Of a stretch of 63,292 bases of DNA, positions 18,759-27,845 are shown one piece after another. Every line of letters starts with the position of its first letter. Within the stretch, counting starts at the first letter, position 1. Both the position numbers and the translations under genes were made by a program. The DNA is from Catenovulum agarivorans DS-2 (GTDB lineage: Bacteria; Pseudomonadota; Gammaproteobacteria; Enterobacterales; Alteromonadaceae), in the NCBI RefSeq assembly GCF_000568405.1, contig NZ_ARZY01000028.1, positions 1-63,292 on the forward strand. The letters are read 5' to 3'. The notes beneath the pieces are model-generated. The model worked only from the letters and a program-made list of their open reading frames with translations, was not told the DNA's origin and made no database searches.

Positions 18759-19766
18759 ATGATGAATATTAAACAAGCGATTGAACGAGTGCCGGGCGGC
18801 ATGATGCTAGTTCCGCTTTTTATTGGTGCGGTGATCAACACGTTAGCACCTGACTCTGCTAATTATTTTGGCGGTTTTACTAAAGGTATTATGACTGGAA
18901 TTTTACCCATTTTGGCTGTTTGGTTTTTCTGCATTGGCGCAAGTATAGACTTACGCTCAACCGGCACTGTTATTCGCAAATCAGGTACTTTGGTTGTTAC
19001 AAAAATTGGTACAGCCTGGGTTGTTGCGTTGGTTGCAGCATCACTTTTGCCTGAGCATGGTATTCAAGCTGGCGTATTTGCTGGCTTATCAACGCTAGCA
19101 ATTGTTTCTGCTATGGATATGACTAATGGGGGTTTATACGCAAGTTTGATGGACCAATATGGTAGCAAAGAAGAATCTGGCGCATTTATCCTAATGTCGC
19201 TTGAATCTGGTCCTCTGATGACAATGTTAATTTTAGGTTCTGTGGGTGCGGCAAGCTTTGAAATCCATCACTTTGTTGGTGCAGTTTTGCCCTTTTTAGT
19301 TGGTTTTATCCTTGGTAACTTAGACATCAGTCTGCGAGAATTCTTTAGCAAAGCCAGTTCCGTTATGATCCCATTTGTCGGCTTTGCTTTGGGCAATACC
19401 ATTAATTTGACCGTAATTTTTGAAACGGGCTTACTTGGTATATTGTTGGGCTTAGCGGTAATTGTAATTACTGGTATCCCACTTATTTATGCAGATAAGT
19501 GGATTGGCAAAGGAAATGGCACAGCTGGTGTCGCTGCTTCTTCAACTGCGGGTGCGGCAATCGCTAATCCAGCCGCAATTGCGGCAATAGAGCCTAAGTT
19601 TGCAGTGGCAGCGCAAAGTGCCACCGCACTGATTGCAACCAGTGTGATAGTTACGTCTATTCTTGTTCCTATTATCACTGCTATGTACCATAAACGCTAC
19701 GCCAACACTACAATTGAAGCGCAATCAGAAACTGAACTAGCTATTCAACAATCCTCCGCTAGCTAA
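18759..19766 (+). CDS. kdgT: 2-keto-3-deoxygluconate permease
   Basis: 335-residue inner-membrane proton symporter of the KdgT family that imports 2-keto-3-deoxygluconate and related keto-deoxy acids, end products of uronate lyase action. The full length matches KdgT; about ten hydrophobic segments are visible, with [14 protein letters not shown] at the N-terminus, [15 protein letters not shown] in the middle and [19 protein letters not shown] near residue 260, all characteristic. AAGGTG before the first ATG is a good ribosome site. Its presence among lyases that generate unsaturated uronates makes metabolic sense. A GCTGTATGG/CCATACAGC hairpin follows at 19775-19809. Confidence 0.92.
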   Translation: MMNIKQAIERVPGGMMLVPLFIGAVINTLAPDSANYFGGFTKGIMTGILPILAVWFFCIGASIDLRSTGTVIRKSGTLVVTKIGTAWVVALVAASLLPEHGIQAGVFAGLSTLAIVSAMDMTNGGLYASLMDQYGSKEESGAFILMSLESGPLMTMLILGSVGAASFEIHHFVGAVLPFLVGFILGNLDISLREFFSKASSVMIPFVGFALGNTINLTVIFETGLLGILLGLAVIVITGIPLIYADKWIGKGNGTAGVAASSTAGAAIANPAAIAAIEPKFAVAAQSATALIATSVIVTSILVPIITAMYHKRYANTTIEAQSETELAIQQSSAS

Positions 19767-19990
19767 CCGCTTTTGCTGTATGGTGCTCATAAGGCGTGTT
19801 CCATACAGCTCATACCAGCGCCTAACTAAGATTTTCGTTTATATATAACTATATCGACACCAAACCACTCATAATTAATCACATTCATTCTTTTTATAAC
19901 ATAAATTATGCTGTATCTTTACCTTATATTATCGATTCTCAACAAATTAAAAGAAAAGTTGCATACGAATTAAGCAAATAGGAATACATT

Positions 19991-21457
19991 ATGCTCAATA
20001 GAAGAAACTTTATTATTGGCGGTGCTGGTCTAATGACGGCAGCTTGTGCAACCAAATTCGATTGGTTAACCGAGTTAAAAAAAGAATACCCGAATGTATT
20101 GATGCTGGTTTTGGATGACCTAAACAACTGGGTTGGCGCGTTAGGCGGACACCCAAATGCAAAAACCCCCAATATAGATAGGCTAGCCGCTCAAGGCACA
20201 ACTTTTACCAATGCTCATGCACCTGCGCCGTTATGTGGCCCATCACGTGCTAGCATTATGACAGGGTTAGCCCCCTCAACTACTGGCATTTACGGCCATG
20301 TGCATGACAATGATATAAAGTCAGCCAATGACAAGGCCGCCCAATCTATCTTCCTCAGTGAATATTTTAAACAACATGGTTATTACACAGCTGCGGTAGG
20401 CAAAGTATTTCACCAAGCGGTTGCAGATGGCAGCTTTGACGCTTTTGGCGGTCGGGTGCATTTATTTGGTCCTTATTCACCAACCCCACTTAAATGGGAC
20501 AAAAAAGGCACAAGTACCGACTGGGGTGCCTACCCAGAAAAAGACGAGCAAATGCCTGATTATGATTCAGCACAATGGCTCGTTGAGCAGTTAAAAATGA
20601 AACACGACAAACCGTTTTTTATGGCTGGCGGTTTTTTGCGCCCGCATGTCCCTTGGACTGTGCCACAAAAATGGTTTGATATGCATCCAATTGAAGACAT
20701 TCAATTACCACCTTATCTAAAAAATGATATGGATGACATACCTGAAATCGCCAAACGCATCACTGAATTTAAGATGATGCCAACCACTGAGTGGGCGATT
20801 GAAAACAACGAATGGAAGAACATAGTGCAAGCTTATTTAGCCAGTGTGTCTTTTGTTGATTCATGTGTTGGTATGGTTTTAGATGCATTAGAAAACAGTG
20901 AATATGCCAATAATACTGCAGTGGTATTATGGGGCGATCATGGTTACGACATCGGCGAGAAAAACCGTTTTGCAAAAATGGCATTATGGGAAACCTCTAC
21001 CCGTACGCCACTGATCATCAAGCCACCAAAATCACAAGGCAAACAAGTAAGTGCGCAACCAGTCAGCTTGTTAGATTTGTATCCAACTTTAATTAGCATG
21101 TGTGGTTTGCCTGCAAATCCGCAGCTTGAAGGCAGAGACATCACTCCACTTGTGGCTAAAGCAGATACACAATGGCAACACGCAGCGGTAACAACTTTTG
21201 GCCCAAATAACCATGCGGTTAAAACCGACAGATACCGTTACATTCGATATGAAGATGGCAGCGAAGAGCTTTACGATCATAAAACGGATCCAAACGAGTG
21301 GAAAAACCTCGCTAATCTTTCGCAGTATCAAACTATTAAACAAGACTTGCGTAAACATTTACCGAAAGAAAATGCACCTTGGTCACCTGTTTCTCAGTTT
21401 AGAAGTAATGATTACTTTAGAGCAATAACAGAAAAAGCCGTTGGTAAAACTTTGTAA
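19991..21457 (+). CDS. Sulfatase (S1 family, formylglycine type)
   Basis: 488 residues. The export signal has features of both Tat (NRRNFIIGG) and lipoprotein signals (TAAC at residue 19). The sulfatase signature is CGPSR, with Cys82 as the residue converted to formylglycine. LVLDDLNNWVGALGGHP supplies the first metal-binding Asp pair. LWGDHGYDIGEKNRF supplies the later metal ligands. The overall plan resembles iduronate-2-sulfatase-like S1_7 enzymes, which occur in ulvan clusters, so removal of sulfate from ulvan rhamnose or uronate is likely (inference). A separate maturase is needed and is not in this window. Confidence 0.9.
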   Translation: MLNRRNFIIGGAGLMTAACATKFDWLTELKKEYPNVLMLVLDDLNNWVGALGGHPNAKTPNIDRLAAQGTTFTNAHAPAPLCGPSRASIMTGLAPSTTGIYGHVHDNDIKSANDKAAQSIFLSEYFKQHGYYTAAVGKVFHQAVADGSFDAFGGRVHLFGPYSPTPLKWDKKGTSTDWGAYPEKDEQMPDYDSAQWLVEQLKMKHDKPFFMAGGFLRPHVPWTVPQKWFDMHPIEDIQLPPYLKNDMDDIPEIAKRITEFKMMPTTEWAIENNEWKNIVQAYLASVSFVDSCVGMVLDALENSEYANNTAVVLWGDHGYDIGEKNRFAKMALWETSTRTPLIIKPPKSQGKQVSAQPVSLLDLYPTLISMCGLPANPQLEGRDITPLVAKADTQWQHAAVTTFGPNNHAVKTDRYRYIRYEDGSEELYDHKTDPNEWKNLANLSQYQTIKQDLRKHLPKENAPWSPVSQFRSNDYFRAITEKAVGKTL

Positions 21458-21468
21458 ATATATTATTT

Positions 21469-21496
21469 AAAGGATGAGGCGCTCACCTCATCCTTT
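21469..21496. terminator. Bidirectional terminator between sulfatase and PL25 genes
   Basis: Perfect 11-bp stem AAAGGATGAGG / CCTCATCCTTT with a short loop and T-rich tail, between convergent genes. It begins 12 bases after the sulfatase stop and serves both directions. Confidence 0.8.
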
Positions 21497-21529
21497 TTAG
21501 TTTTTCTGTAAACCTTTTTCTATAAGACT

Positions 21530-23746
21530 TTATTCCACAGCACAAGCTGAGCGTGTGCACAATAAAGCCACACCAAGCACGTCATAATTATTCACGACAC
21601 CATCGTTGTTAAAGTCGTAGGCTAGATCTGTGATACTGGCATTTCTAACAGCTAGACTGAAAGCTCGAACGTCATTTCTGTCTACATCACCATCCTTATC
21701 CAAATCACCCAATAAAGGTTTTGCTGTTACTGTTAATAACATGCTAGCAGTTGTCTGCTCGCCTGCTTTGTCAGTCGCAACTGCGCTAAAAGTGTGTTGC
21801 CCAACTGGTAATCCTGTGGATTCTTGTGGATTTGGCGATTTTGCGTGTCCCCATACATACGGTGCAACAGACTCTTGACGAACCAAAGCACCATTGATGA
21901 AAAGCTTCACATTGGCAATTGACGAATAATTAAATGGGCTGGATGCGTTAATATCAAGCACTAGCTCAGGATACCCTTCAGTGACAGTGATAGCTGAAGA
22001 TGGAAAGCTAACTAGCGGTTTTAAATCGGCTTGGTCATGTACATTTACGGTCATAGTGGCTTCAGCAGTGCGTCCATCAGAATCAGTGGTAATTGCCTTA
22101 AAAATGTGGCTGCCTTTTGTTAAGCCTAGTAACTCGGTTCGCCCTCCATGTCCCCACTCGTAAGGCGCAACACCTTCCTTGCGAATAAAGTTGTCATTTA
22201 TATACAGCTCAACTTGAGTAACTTTTGCACCTGCCCCCGTAGCACTGGCCGCAATATCTAAATACAAGTTCTGGTAACCTACAACTAGATCCATACTTTC
22301 TTGTGGGAAGGTAACAACAGGATCTTGATTTGGCTGCTCTGGTGGCTCAATTGGCGTTGGATCAACTGGACCTATAGGACCAATAGATGGCAAAGGTTCT
22401 CCATCAGTTAAATCAAAAATGTAACTAAATAAATTTTGTGAATCGGTTTGCACAGTGCGATCTTCGGCAATCAATACCAGTCTGCCATTATCAATTCGTG
22501 CAATAGAATTGCCAAATTTATAAGGTGTTTGCAGGGTGAATTCTGCTTTATCGTCAATAGAACCGACAACTGTACTGCTAATAGTGATTAAACCAGATGA
22601 AGAAGCTGTCGCTCGATAAAGCTTATCCTCGTAGGGCAAACCCGCCAGTGTTTTACCTACATGCTTAGTGAAAGATTGCTCTCCCGCTTTACGAGAGTAT
22701 GTGTAGTGATAATCCGTGTTGGGGGTTCTCCCCCTGTAGGTTAGATGAATACCGCCGTCGTCACTGACCGAAATTCCAGGTCCAGAAGAAGAACCTGTGC
22801 CACCGGGCGTGGCAGGAAGATCAACTAAGAAAGGAGAATAATCTTGTATAGGTAGAGGGTGTTTTACCCCATTTAGGTCCTCCCATTCGTCTGTCATAGT
22901 TGGACCGGTTTTAGCCAGATAGACACCTTCGTTTAATATGCCATCAGGCTTTTTAGCAGCCCAGCGAACAGACCAAGTGTAATATACATCGCCATTGCCA
23001 AAAGCAGCTTTACCGTATGCGTAATTTCTATCTTTAACCTCAACATAGGGTAAACCCGATCCTCGAGTTACTTGTTTAGCACGTGTCCAGTTTTCACCGT
23101 TATACACATGAACCATCTCGTTACCACCCACAGCTGAGCCTTTACGATAATGTACAACTATGTCACCGTCTGCGTTTTCCACTAGAGTCGGGTAAGTTAT
23201 GCGTACGTTTTGTCCTTCGGCTAAATATTCTCTTTTGTTATGATAGTTTGTTACTTGTGAAAATAGTTCATCAGAAGCAAAAGCAAGGTTCTTTTTCGAA
23301 ACTATATAGTTGAGCGGGTCGTTATGATGATCGAAAAGCATGTGAATAGTGCCATCTTTTTCACTAACGCTCACCGCTATTGTTCTGTGTGAATCACCCC
23401 AATTTGTATTTTCAATAAACGTGTTTTTGTGTGGAAATTCTACGCTGACCCATTCGCCACTGCCTATTCGTTTGCGCGACAACATGAGTTTTCGGTTATT
23501 CATGCCACCTTTGAACCAGCCAAAGTATGCAAAACCATTAACTACGGTTAAACAATCACCACGAGGGCTAATATTGGCCGCATAATGATATGCTTTATTG
23601 CCATTTGGATACCAAAAATACAAGCCTTGGTCAGTAATTTGAGCCTCTTCTATCAAGCTGACTGCTGCAAGTGACTGATTTGAGAAAGCTAAAGCGGCAA
23701 GTGCTGTTGAGAGGGTTAAAGCGGAGGGTTTGAGATAACGATTCAT
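21530..23746 (-). CDS. Ulvan lyase, PL25-type, with two Ig-like repeats and a C-terminal dockerin
   Basis: 738 residues, secreted (signal about 1-27, ending LAA). The catalytic domain (about 30-470) is a BNR-type beta-propeller. His120 in GDSHRTIAV and His140 in FDHHNDPLNY are 20 residues apart, the same spacing I recall for the catalytic pair His123/His143 of the PL25 enzyme PLSV_3936. It cleaves ulvan by beta-elimination. Two Ig-like repeats follow (about 474-570, 577-675). The tail (about 679-738) is a type I dockerin: calcium loops DLDKDGDVDRND and DFNNDGVVNNYD, each with the full DxD/NxDGxxxxxD pattern, then a Cys pair (LCTRSACAVE). A cohesin-like protein is encoded next door. Confidence 0.85.
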   Translation of the reverse strand: MNRYLKPSALTLSTALAALAFSNQSLAAVSLIEEAQITDQGLYFWYPNGNKAYHYAANISPRGDCLTVVNGFAYFGWFKGGMNNRKLMLSRKRIGSGEWVSVEFPHKNTFIENTNWGDSHRTIAVSVSEKDGTIHMLFDHHNDPLNYIVSKKNLAFASDELFSQVTNYHNKREYLAEGQNVRITYPTLVENADGDIVVHYRKGSAVGGNEMVHVYNGENWTRAKQVTRGSGLPYVEVKDRNYAYGKAAFGNGDVYYTWSVRWAAKKPDGILNEGVYLAKTGPTMTDEWEDLNGVKHPLPIQDYSPFLVDLPATPGGTGSSSGPGISVSDDGGIHLTYRGRTPNTDYHYTYSRKAGEQSFTKHVGKTLAGLPYEDKLYRATASSSGLITISSTVVGSIDDKAEFTLQTPYKFGNSIARIDNGRLVLIAEDRTVQTDSQNLFSYIFDLTDGEPLPSIGPIGPVDPTPIEPPEQPNQDPVVTFPQESMDLVVGYQNLYLDIAASATGAGAKVTQVELYINDNFIRKEGVAPYEWGHGGRTELLGLTKGSHIFKAITTDSDGRTAEATMTVNVHDQADLKPLVSFPSSAITVTEGYPELVLDINASSPFNYSSIANVKLFINGALVRQESVAPYVWGHAKSPNPQESTGLPVGQHTFSAVATDKAGEQTTASMLLTVTAKPLLGDLDKDGDVDRNDVRAFSLAVRNASITDLAYDFNNDGVVNNYDVLGVALLCTRSACAVE

Positions 23747-23820
23747 ATCCTTAGTTTCCTTGTTTTTGATATTCCTATTAAAACGATACAGCCCTATTCT
23801 TTTAATAGATTGATAAAATA

Positions 23821-23850
23821 AAGGCCGTGAAACCTAAGTTGCACGGCCTT
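23821..23850 (-). terminator. Terminator after the cohesin-like PEP-CTERM gene
   Basis: Stem AAGGCCGTG / CACGGCCTT with a 12-base loop, followed on the minus strand by a T-rich stretch. It closes the transcript that contains the cohesin-like gene, so the PL25 gene beyond it probably has its own promoter. Confidence 0.75.
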
Positions 23851-23875
23851 GAGTTCAGTGAGTAACTTGCACCAA

Positions 23876-24409
23876 TTAAGCTTGTTGGCGTTTACGCATA
23901 AATAACAAGCCTGCAATTAATGGCAGCAAAGCAAATGTTGCTGGCTCAGGTACTGAAACCTGATATTGAGCAGGAGAAATTTCCATAAAGTTGATGTCTG
24001 TAACATAAGAGTCAACTACTGAAAAAGTTGGGCTGAGTGTATTAGCAAGTGCCTCAAATTGAACTTCACCTAATTTAAATGAAGTACCTAACACATCAGC
24101 AAATCCGTCAAGAAAACCAACATTCATAAACAATACATCTGTATCTACTAAATAAGCATCACCAAACGCACCATATCCCGCAACTTCAAATGAATCTAGC
24201 CAACTAAAGTCAACAAATGCGAATTGGCTGTCGTCGAAAGCAAATTCGAACTGCAACCAATCAATGGTTGGGTTGGCATCTTCAACAAAAAACTCGACCG
24301 TAATAAAATCTCCTGAGTTGTAATCTGTCTGATCCGCTTGGGTGGTAATTAAACCAGCTGATGCGTTAAACGCTAGCGCCAGCGAAAATATCATTGCTAA
24401 AAATTTCAT
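23876..24409 (-). CDS. Secreted cohesin-like domain with PEP-CTERM sorting tail
   Basis: 177 residues: signal peptide about 1-19 (ending ASAG), a beta-sandwich body about 20-145, and a PEP-CTERM tail (VPEPATFALL, hydrophobic stretch, then RKRQQ). The body reads like a cohesin: a YNSGDFITVEFFV opening (GDxxxVxxxV strand), LQFEFAFDDSQFAFVDF (FxxxYDxxxLxxV) and a late GEVQFEAL strand. It lies exactly between two lyase genes whose products end in dockerins, and follows the PL24 gene by 62 bases, so the two are probably co-transcribed. A cohesin anchored through the exosortase route would hold the lyases at the cell surface. Cohesin assignment is by eye and is the point to test. Confidence 0.65.
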   Translation of the reverse strand: MKFLAMIFSLALAFNASAGLITTQADQTDYNSGDFITVEFFVEDANPTIDWLQFEFAFDDSQFAFVDFSWLDSFEVAGYGAFGDAYLVDTDVLFMNVGFLDGFADVLGTSFKLGEVQFEALANTLSPTFSVVDSYVTDINFMEISPAQYQVSVPEPATFALLPLIAGLLFMRKRQQA

Positions 24410-24471
24410 AACTTAAATTCCTAAGTAGTTATGTGCGCTGCATTTACAACGCACACTATTAGTTTAAATAT

Positions 24472-27400
24472 TTATTGTGCTGAACAACGAGCACGTGAAC
24501 ATAAACGAGCCATGCCATTCATATCACGCATGTTTAACTGACCGTCATTGTTAAAGTCGTAACGTAAATCAGTAATTTCACCAGCACGTAACGCTGCGTT
24601 AAATTGGCGCATATCGAGTCTGTCAACATCACCGTCTTGGTCTAAATCTCCAAATAGCGCAATATCCACAACAACCGTTGCTTCACTCATTTTGTTATTG
24701 CTGTCGGTCGCAACTGCTTTAAATTCATGCGTGCCTGCAGGTAAGTCTAATAATTCACTTTCATAGCCTTGACCACCCCATACAAACGGCGCTTCAAATA
24801 CTTCGCGAACTAACTCATCGTTAATGTATAAAATAACGCTCACGACACTAATGTCGTTGCTGGCGGTTTCAACTTGTGCAGAAACTGATAGCTCAGAGTA
24901 GCTGGTTAGTAGCTCGATATCTGACTCAACAAAATTAACTGTTGGAGCAGGCAACTCTAAAACAACCAAAGTCATATCTGCTGAGCTTTCTAAACCTTCA
25001 TTGTCTCTGGCAACAACAGTAAATGTGTGTTCGCCAGCACCTAATGGATTTGGATTTGGCTCATGTCTGTCTAACCAACCCATGGCACCAAATTCATATG
25101 GTGCATACGAATGACCGAAATTCCAGATTGGTCGAGTGTCTACTCGCACTAACTCGCCATTTCGATATAAGGTAACTGACTCAATTGTACGACCTTCAAC
25201 TGGTGATTCAGCTTGTACAGTGATAGCTAATTTTTCGTAACCTTCGTAAACAGTGACCACTTCATTTGGCCATGTAACCACAGGTGGTTTTGGTGGACCT
25301 TTCACTGTTAAGGTCATAGTGGCTTCGCTCATCTCGCCTTCACTATCAACAGCAACAGCGGTAAAGGTATGAACGCCTTCAGTTAAAGGGTTTAGATTGG
25401 GCTGATGGCATGGGCTTGGAACAGGATCTTGCTCACAGCTAATCCAACCCATAGCGCCTGTTTCATGCGCTTTGAATTTATGCCCAAAGTTAAATGGAAC
25501 TGAAGTATCCTGACGAACCAATTCACCATTCAAATATAAAGTTACTGAGTCAATTGTTCTGTCTGCTACAGGGCTTGACGCACTAATAGTAAAACCTAGT
25601 TGCTCGTAACCTTCATCTACCGTCAGCTCTGTATTAGGAAACGATACTTCAGGCGCTGTAGATGTAACCGTTAGTAATATAGTGGCGGTTGATGTGTCTC
25701 CTTCACTATCCACAGCTACAGCTTTAAAAACATGTTGGCCAGCAGGCAATGGGTTCGGGTTTGGTGAGTGTGTGTCTAACCATCCCATAGCACCCGTTTC
25801 GTGTGGCTTTGAACCATGGCCAAACAAATAAGGAACAGAATCGTCTGTACGAACCAACTCATCATTAATATATAAGGTAACCGACTCTATGGTGCGGTCT
25901 TCAACAGGGCTAGTTGCAGAAACTGTCAGTGAAAGCTTTTCGTAACCTTGCTCTACCGTCATATAAGAAGATGGGAAGGATACTTGAGGTGCATTTGCCT
26001 CACTGGCTAAATCTAAATCGATAATTTGCAAATGCAATGGCATTGCTGTACCTGTACCTTTTTCCATTAGGTAGTAATAAACTTTGCCATCGTGAACTTC
26101 AAGCACACCGTGGTCAAATTGCATGCCGTCAGTGTCTTCATAAATTCGAACAAAATCGTTTGTTCCACCTTTGGCGCGTTCAACAAAAGGTCGGCCATTG
26201 TTTAAACCGATAATATATACATTGTCACCTGCTGTATAAATTTCTGAAGCGCCTGAAAATTCGGTTGAGATAATAAAATCGTCAGCACCTGCAGGTTTGT
26301 ACGAGTGCAATTTCACATTCTGGTAATCGGCACGATTTCTATCAGTTGAGCGCACTTGGCTAATGATATGAATGTCACCTTTTGCTGTTACAGTCCAATC
26401 AAATCCACCAACAATATAAACTGAGTTAGCATCTTGATGGCCTGTAATATAATCACCTGGCTCAAATACTTTAATTTCGTCTGAATTCACCAATGGCCAA
26501 GTCATATCTTCGCCGCGGTGGTTTTTCCAAGCGCCAAATCCTTCAGGGTGATCTGAATACGCGTAATACACACCATTTTGGTATTTATATCTGTCGTTGT
26601 TATTGCTAGAACGTTGTTGGAAAGCAACACGCAATTTACCATTCACATACTTCATGTTGCCGTATAGGCCCCAGTTGTACGCATTGCCATGATTTTTTGC
26701 ACTAACCACATTAAACGCAGTAAATTTTGACCACTTTTGTGTTGCGGCGTCGTAACGATTAAATACGTAACCACCGTTATTATTCCCGCCCAAGCGCATG
26801 TACAACAATAATGTGCCATCCGTTGTGGTAAAAAATTTAGGGTAAGTTAAACGTGCAAAATTAGCTTTGTCGGCCAAATTGCCGGTCATGGTTAAATGTT
26901 TGTAGTCATCAGGTCCTTGGCTAACTGCGCTAGTGTCTTTTACAAATTGATCTAGCGTAAAATCGCTATCTGCAACTTCTGCTGCACCTGCAACCGAGTA
27001 TGAATAGCGAAAATAATCGTCTTTGAATTTGCCACCATGGTTGTTGTTGTCGTACGCGTGCATGTCGTAAACCATGTGGATGGTGCCATTAACTGGGCTA
27101 ATTGCTAGGCCAATGGTATTGTGTGACTCACCAATATTTGGGTCGCCCCTAAAACCTGTATGACGATGTGGAAACTCAATTGTTGCGACTTGGCCTGTTT
27201 GGGTGTTGTAACGAGACAACATCACATGGCGATCATCTTTACCACCGCGATACCAAGTCATAAAAACGTAGTGTTTGTAAACTTTTACCGCATCGCCATG
27301 AGCTGAAATATTACGACCAAAAAAGTAGTCAAACTTACTACCTGTATCGGCTGAACCGAGTGTACCATAGGTTAATTTTTTGCCGTCAAAGTGCAAACCA

Positions 27401-27531
27401 CTATCAGTGATTTTTGCTTGATCAACTAACGTGACGGCTGCCGAAGCTGGATTCAATGCCAACCCAGCAATGGAGGCTAGGGTAATTAAACACTTGCATC
27501 CAAAATTTTTATATTTTGTGTAATGTGCCAT
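24472..27531 (-). CDS. Ulvan lyase, PL24-type, with four Ig-like repeats and a C-terminal dockerin
   Basis: 1019 residues, secreted (signal about 1-31). The catalytic propeller (about 32-505) has His137 (GESHNTIGL) and His158 (VYDMHAYD), 21 apart, matching the His146/His167 pair I recall for the PL24 enzyme LOR_107; it cleaves ulvan by beta-elimination. Four Ig-like repeats follow (about 512-622, 623-745, 747-855, 855-955). The first three contain an insert with GAMGW. The tail (about 957-1019) is a dockerin with loops [12 protein letters not shown] and [12 protein letters not shown] and a Cys pair ([10 protein letters not shown]). The neighbouring downstream gene encodes a cohesin-like protein. 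The catalytic domain is nearly the same as that of the PL24 gene at 29.9 kb. Confidence 0.88.
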   Translation of the reverse strand: MAHYTKYKNFGCKCLITLASIAGLALNPASAAVTLVDQAKITDSGLHFDGKKLTYGTLGSADTGSKFDYFFGRNISAHGDAVKVYKHYVFMTWYRGGKDDRHVMLSRYNTQTGQVATIEFPHRHTGFRGDPNIGESHNTIGLAISPVNGTIHMVYDMHAYDNNNHGGKFKDDYFRYSYSVAGAAEVADSDFTLDQFVKDTSAVSQGPDDYKHLTMTGNLADKANFARLTYPKFFTTTDGTLLLYMRLGGNNNGGYVFNRYDAATQKWSKFTAFNVVSAKNHGNAYNWGLYGNMKYVNGKLRVAFQQRSSNNNDRYKYQNGVYYAYSDHPEGFGAWKNHRGEDMTWPLVNSDEIKVFEPGDYITGHQDANSVYIVGGFDWTVTAKGDIHIISQVRSTDRNRADYQNVKLHSYKPAGADDFIISTEFSGASEIYTAGDNVYIIGLNNGRPFVERAKGGTNDFVRIYEDTDGMQFDHGVLEVHDGKVYYYLMEKGTGTAMPLHLQIIDLDLASEANAPQVSFPSSYMTVEQGYEKLSLTVSATSPVEDRTIESVTLYINDELVRTDDSVPYLFGHGSKPHETGAMGWLDTHSPNPNPLPAGQHVFKAVAVDSEGDTSTATILLTVTSTAPEVSFPNTELTVDEGYEQLGFTISASSPVADRTIDSVTLYLNGELVRQDTSVPFNFGHKFKAHETGAMGWISCEQDPVPSPCHQPNLNPLTEGVHTFTAVAVDSEGEMSEATMTLTVKGPPKPPVVTWPNEVVTVYEGYEKLAITVQAESPVEGRTIESVTLYRNGELVRVDTRPIWNFGHSYAPYEFGAMGWLDRHEPNPNPLGAGEHTFTVVARDNEGLESSADMTLVVLELPAPTVNFVESDIELLTSYSELSVSAQVETASNDISVVSVILYINDELVREVFEAPFVWGGQGYESELLDLPAGTHEFKAVATDSNNKMSEATVVVDIALFGDLDQDGDVDRLDMRQFNAALRAGEITDLRYDFNNDGQLNMRDMNGMARLCSRARCSAQ

Positions 27532-27593
27532 TTTATATGGTTCCTAAATTAACCAAACATAAAGGGAATGATCTAAAGCAGAGATTAAACCGG

Positions 27594-27626
27594 ATCACAA
27601 AAACCCAATCACAATCAAATTTACTC
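27594..27626 (-). promoter_or_regulatory. Shared upstream box before the first PL24 gene
   Basis: Contains ATCACAAAAACCCA (27594-27607), identical to a site before the second PL24 gene, then CAATCACAATCAAATTTACTC, close to the repeat before the TonB receptor. On the minus strand it reads as repeated GTGATTG boxes. It lies 63-95 bases upstream of the start codon, a fit place for an activator. Confidence 0.45.
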
Positions 27627-27805
27627 ACAAAAATAAATAATAAATTAACAACAATCAATAAAACAACAAATAACCACCAATTTTATTCACATTTTATCAT
27701 TTAGTTAACATGTGAACATAAATGCTGATATCTAGCGCTTTGATTTGGCGTTTTTAAGACAGGAAATATCAAGTAGGGTGAGGCTTACGCCTCATCCCTC
27801 TCACA

Positions 27806-27836
27806 GAACCGTACGTACGGATCTCGTATACGGCTC
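27806..27836 (-). ncRNA. Group II intron domain V
   Basis: On the minus strand GAGCCGTA pairs with TACGGTTC as the lower stem, a CG bulge separates it from the upper TACG/CGTA stem, and the loop is AGATC. The AGC catalytic triad is in the first arm. Domain VI follows immediately (stem TGAGGC/GCCTCA, loop GTAA, with an unpaired A). This is the catalytic core of the ribozyme. Confidence 0.85.
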
Positions 27837-27845
27837 ATGTATTCT

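Noticed and set aside
23876-24409. Treating the short PEP-CTERM gene as an ordinary matrix protein unrelated to its neighbours
   Set aside because: Its cohesin-like strands and its position between two dockerin-bearing lyases make a chance placement less likely, though the fold still needs proof.
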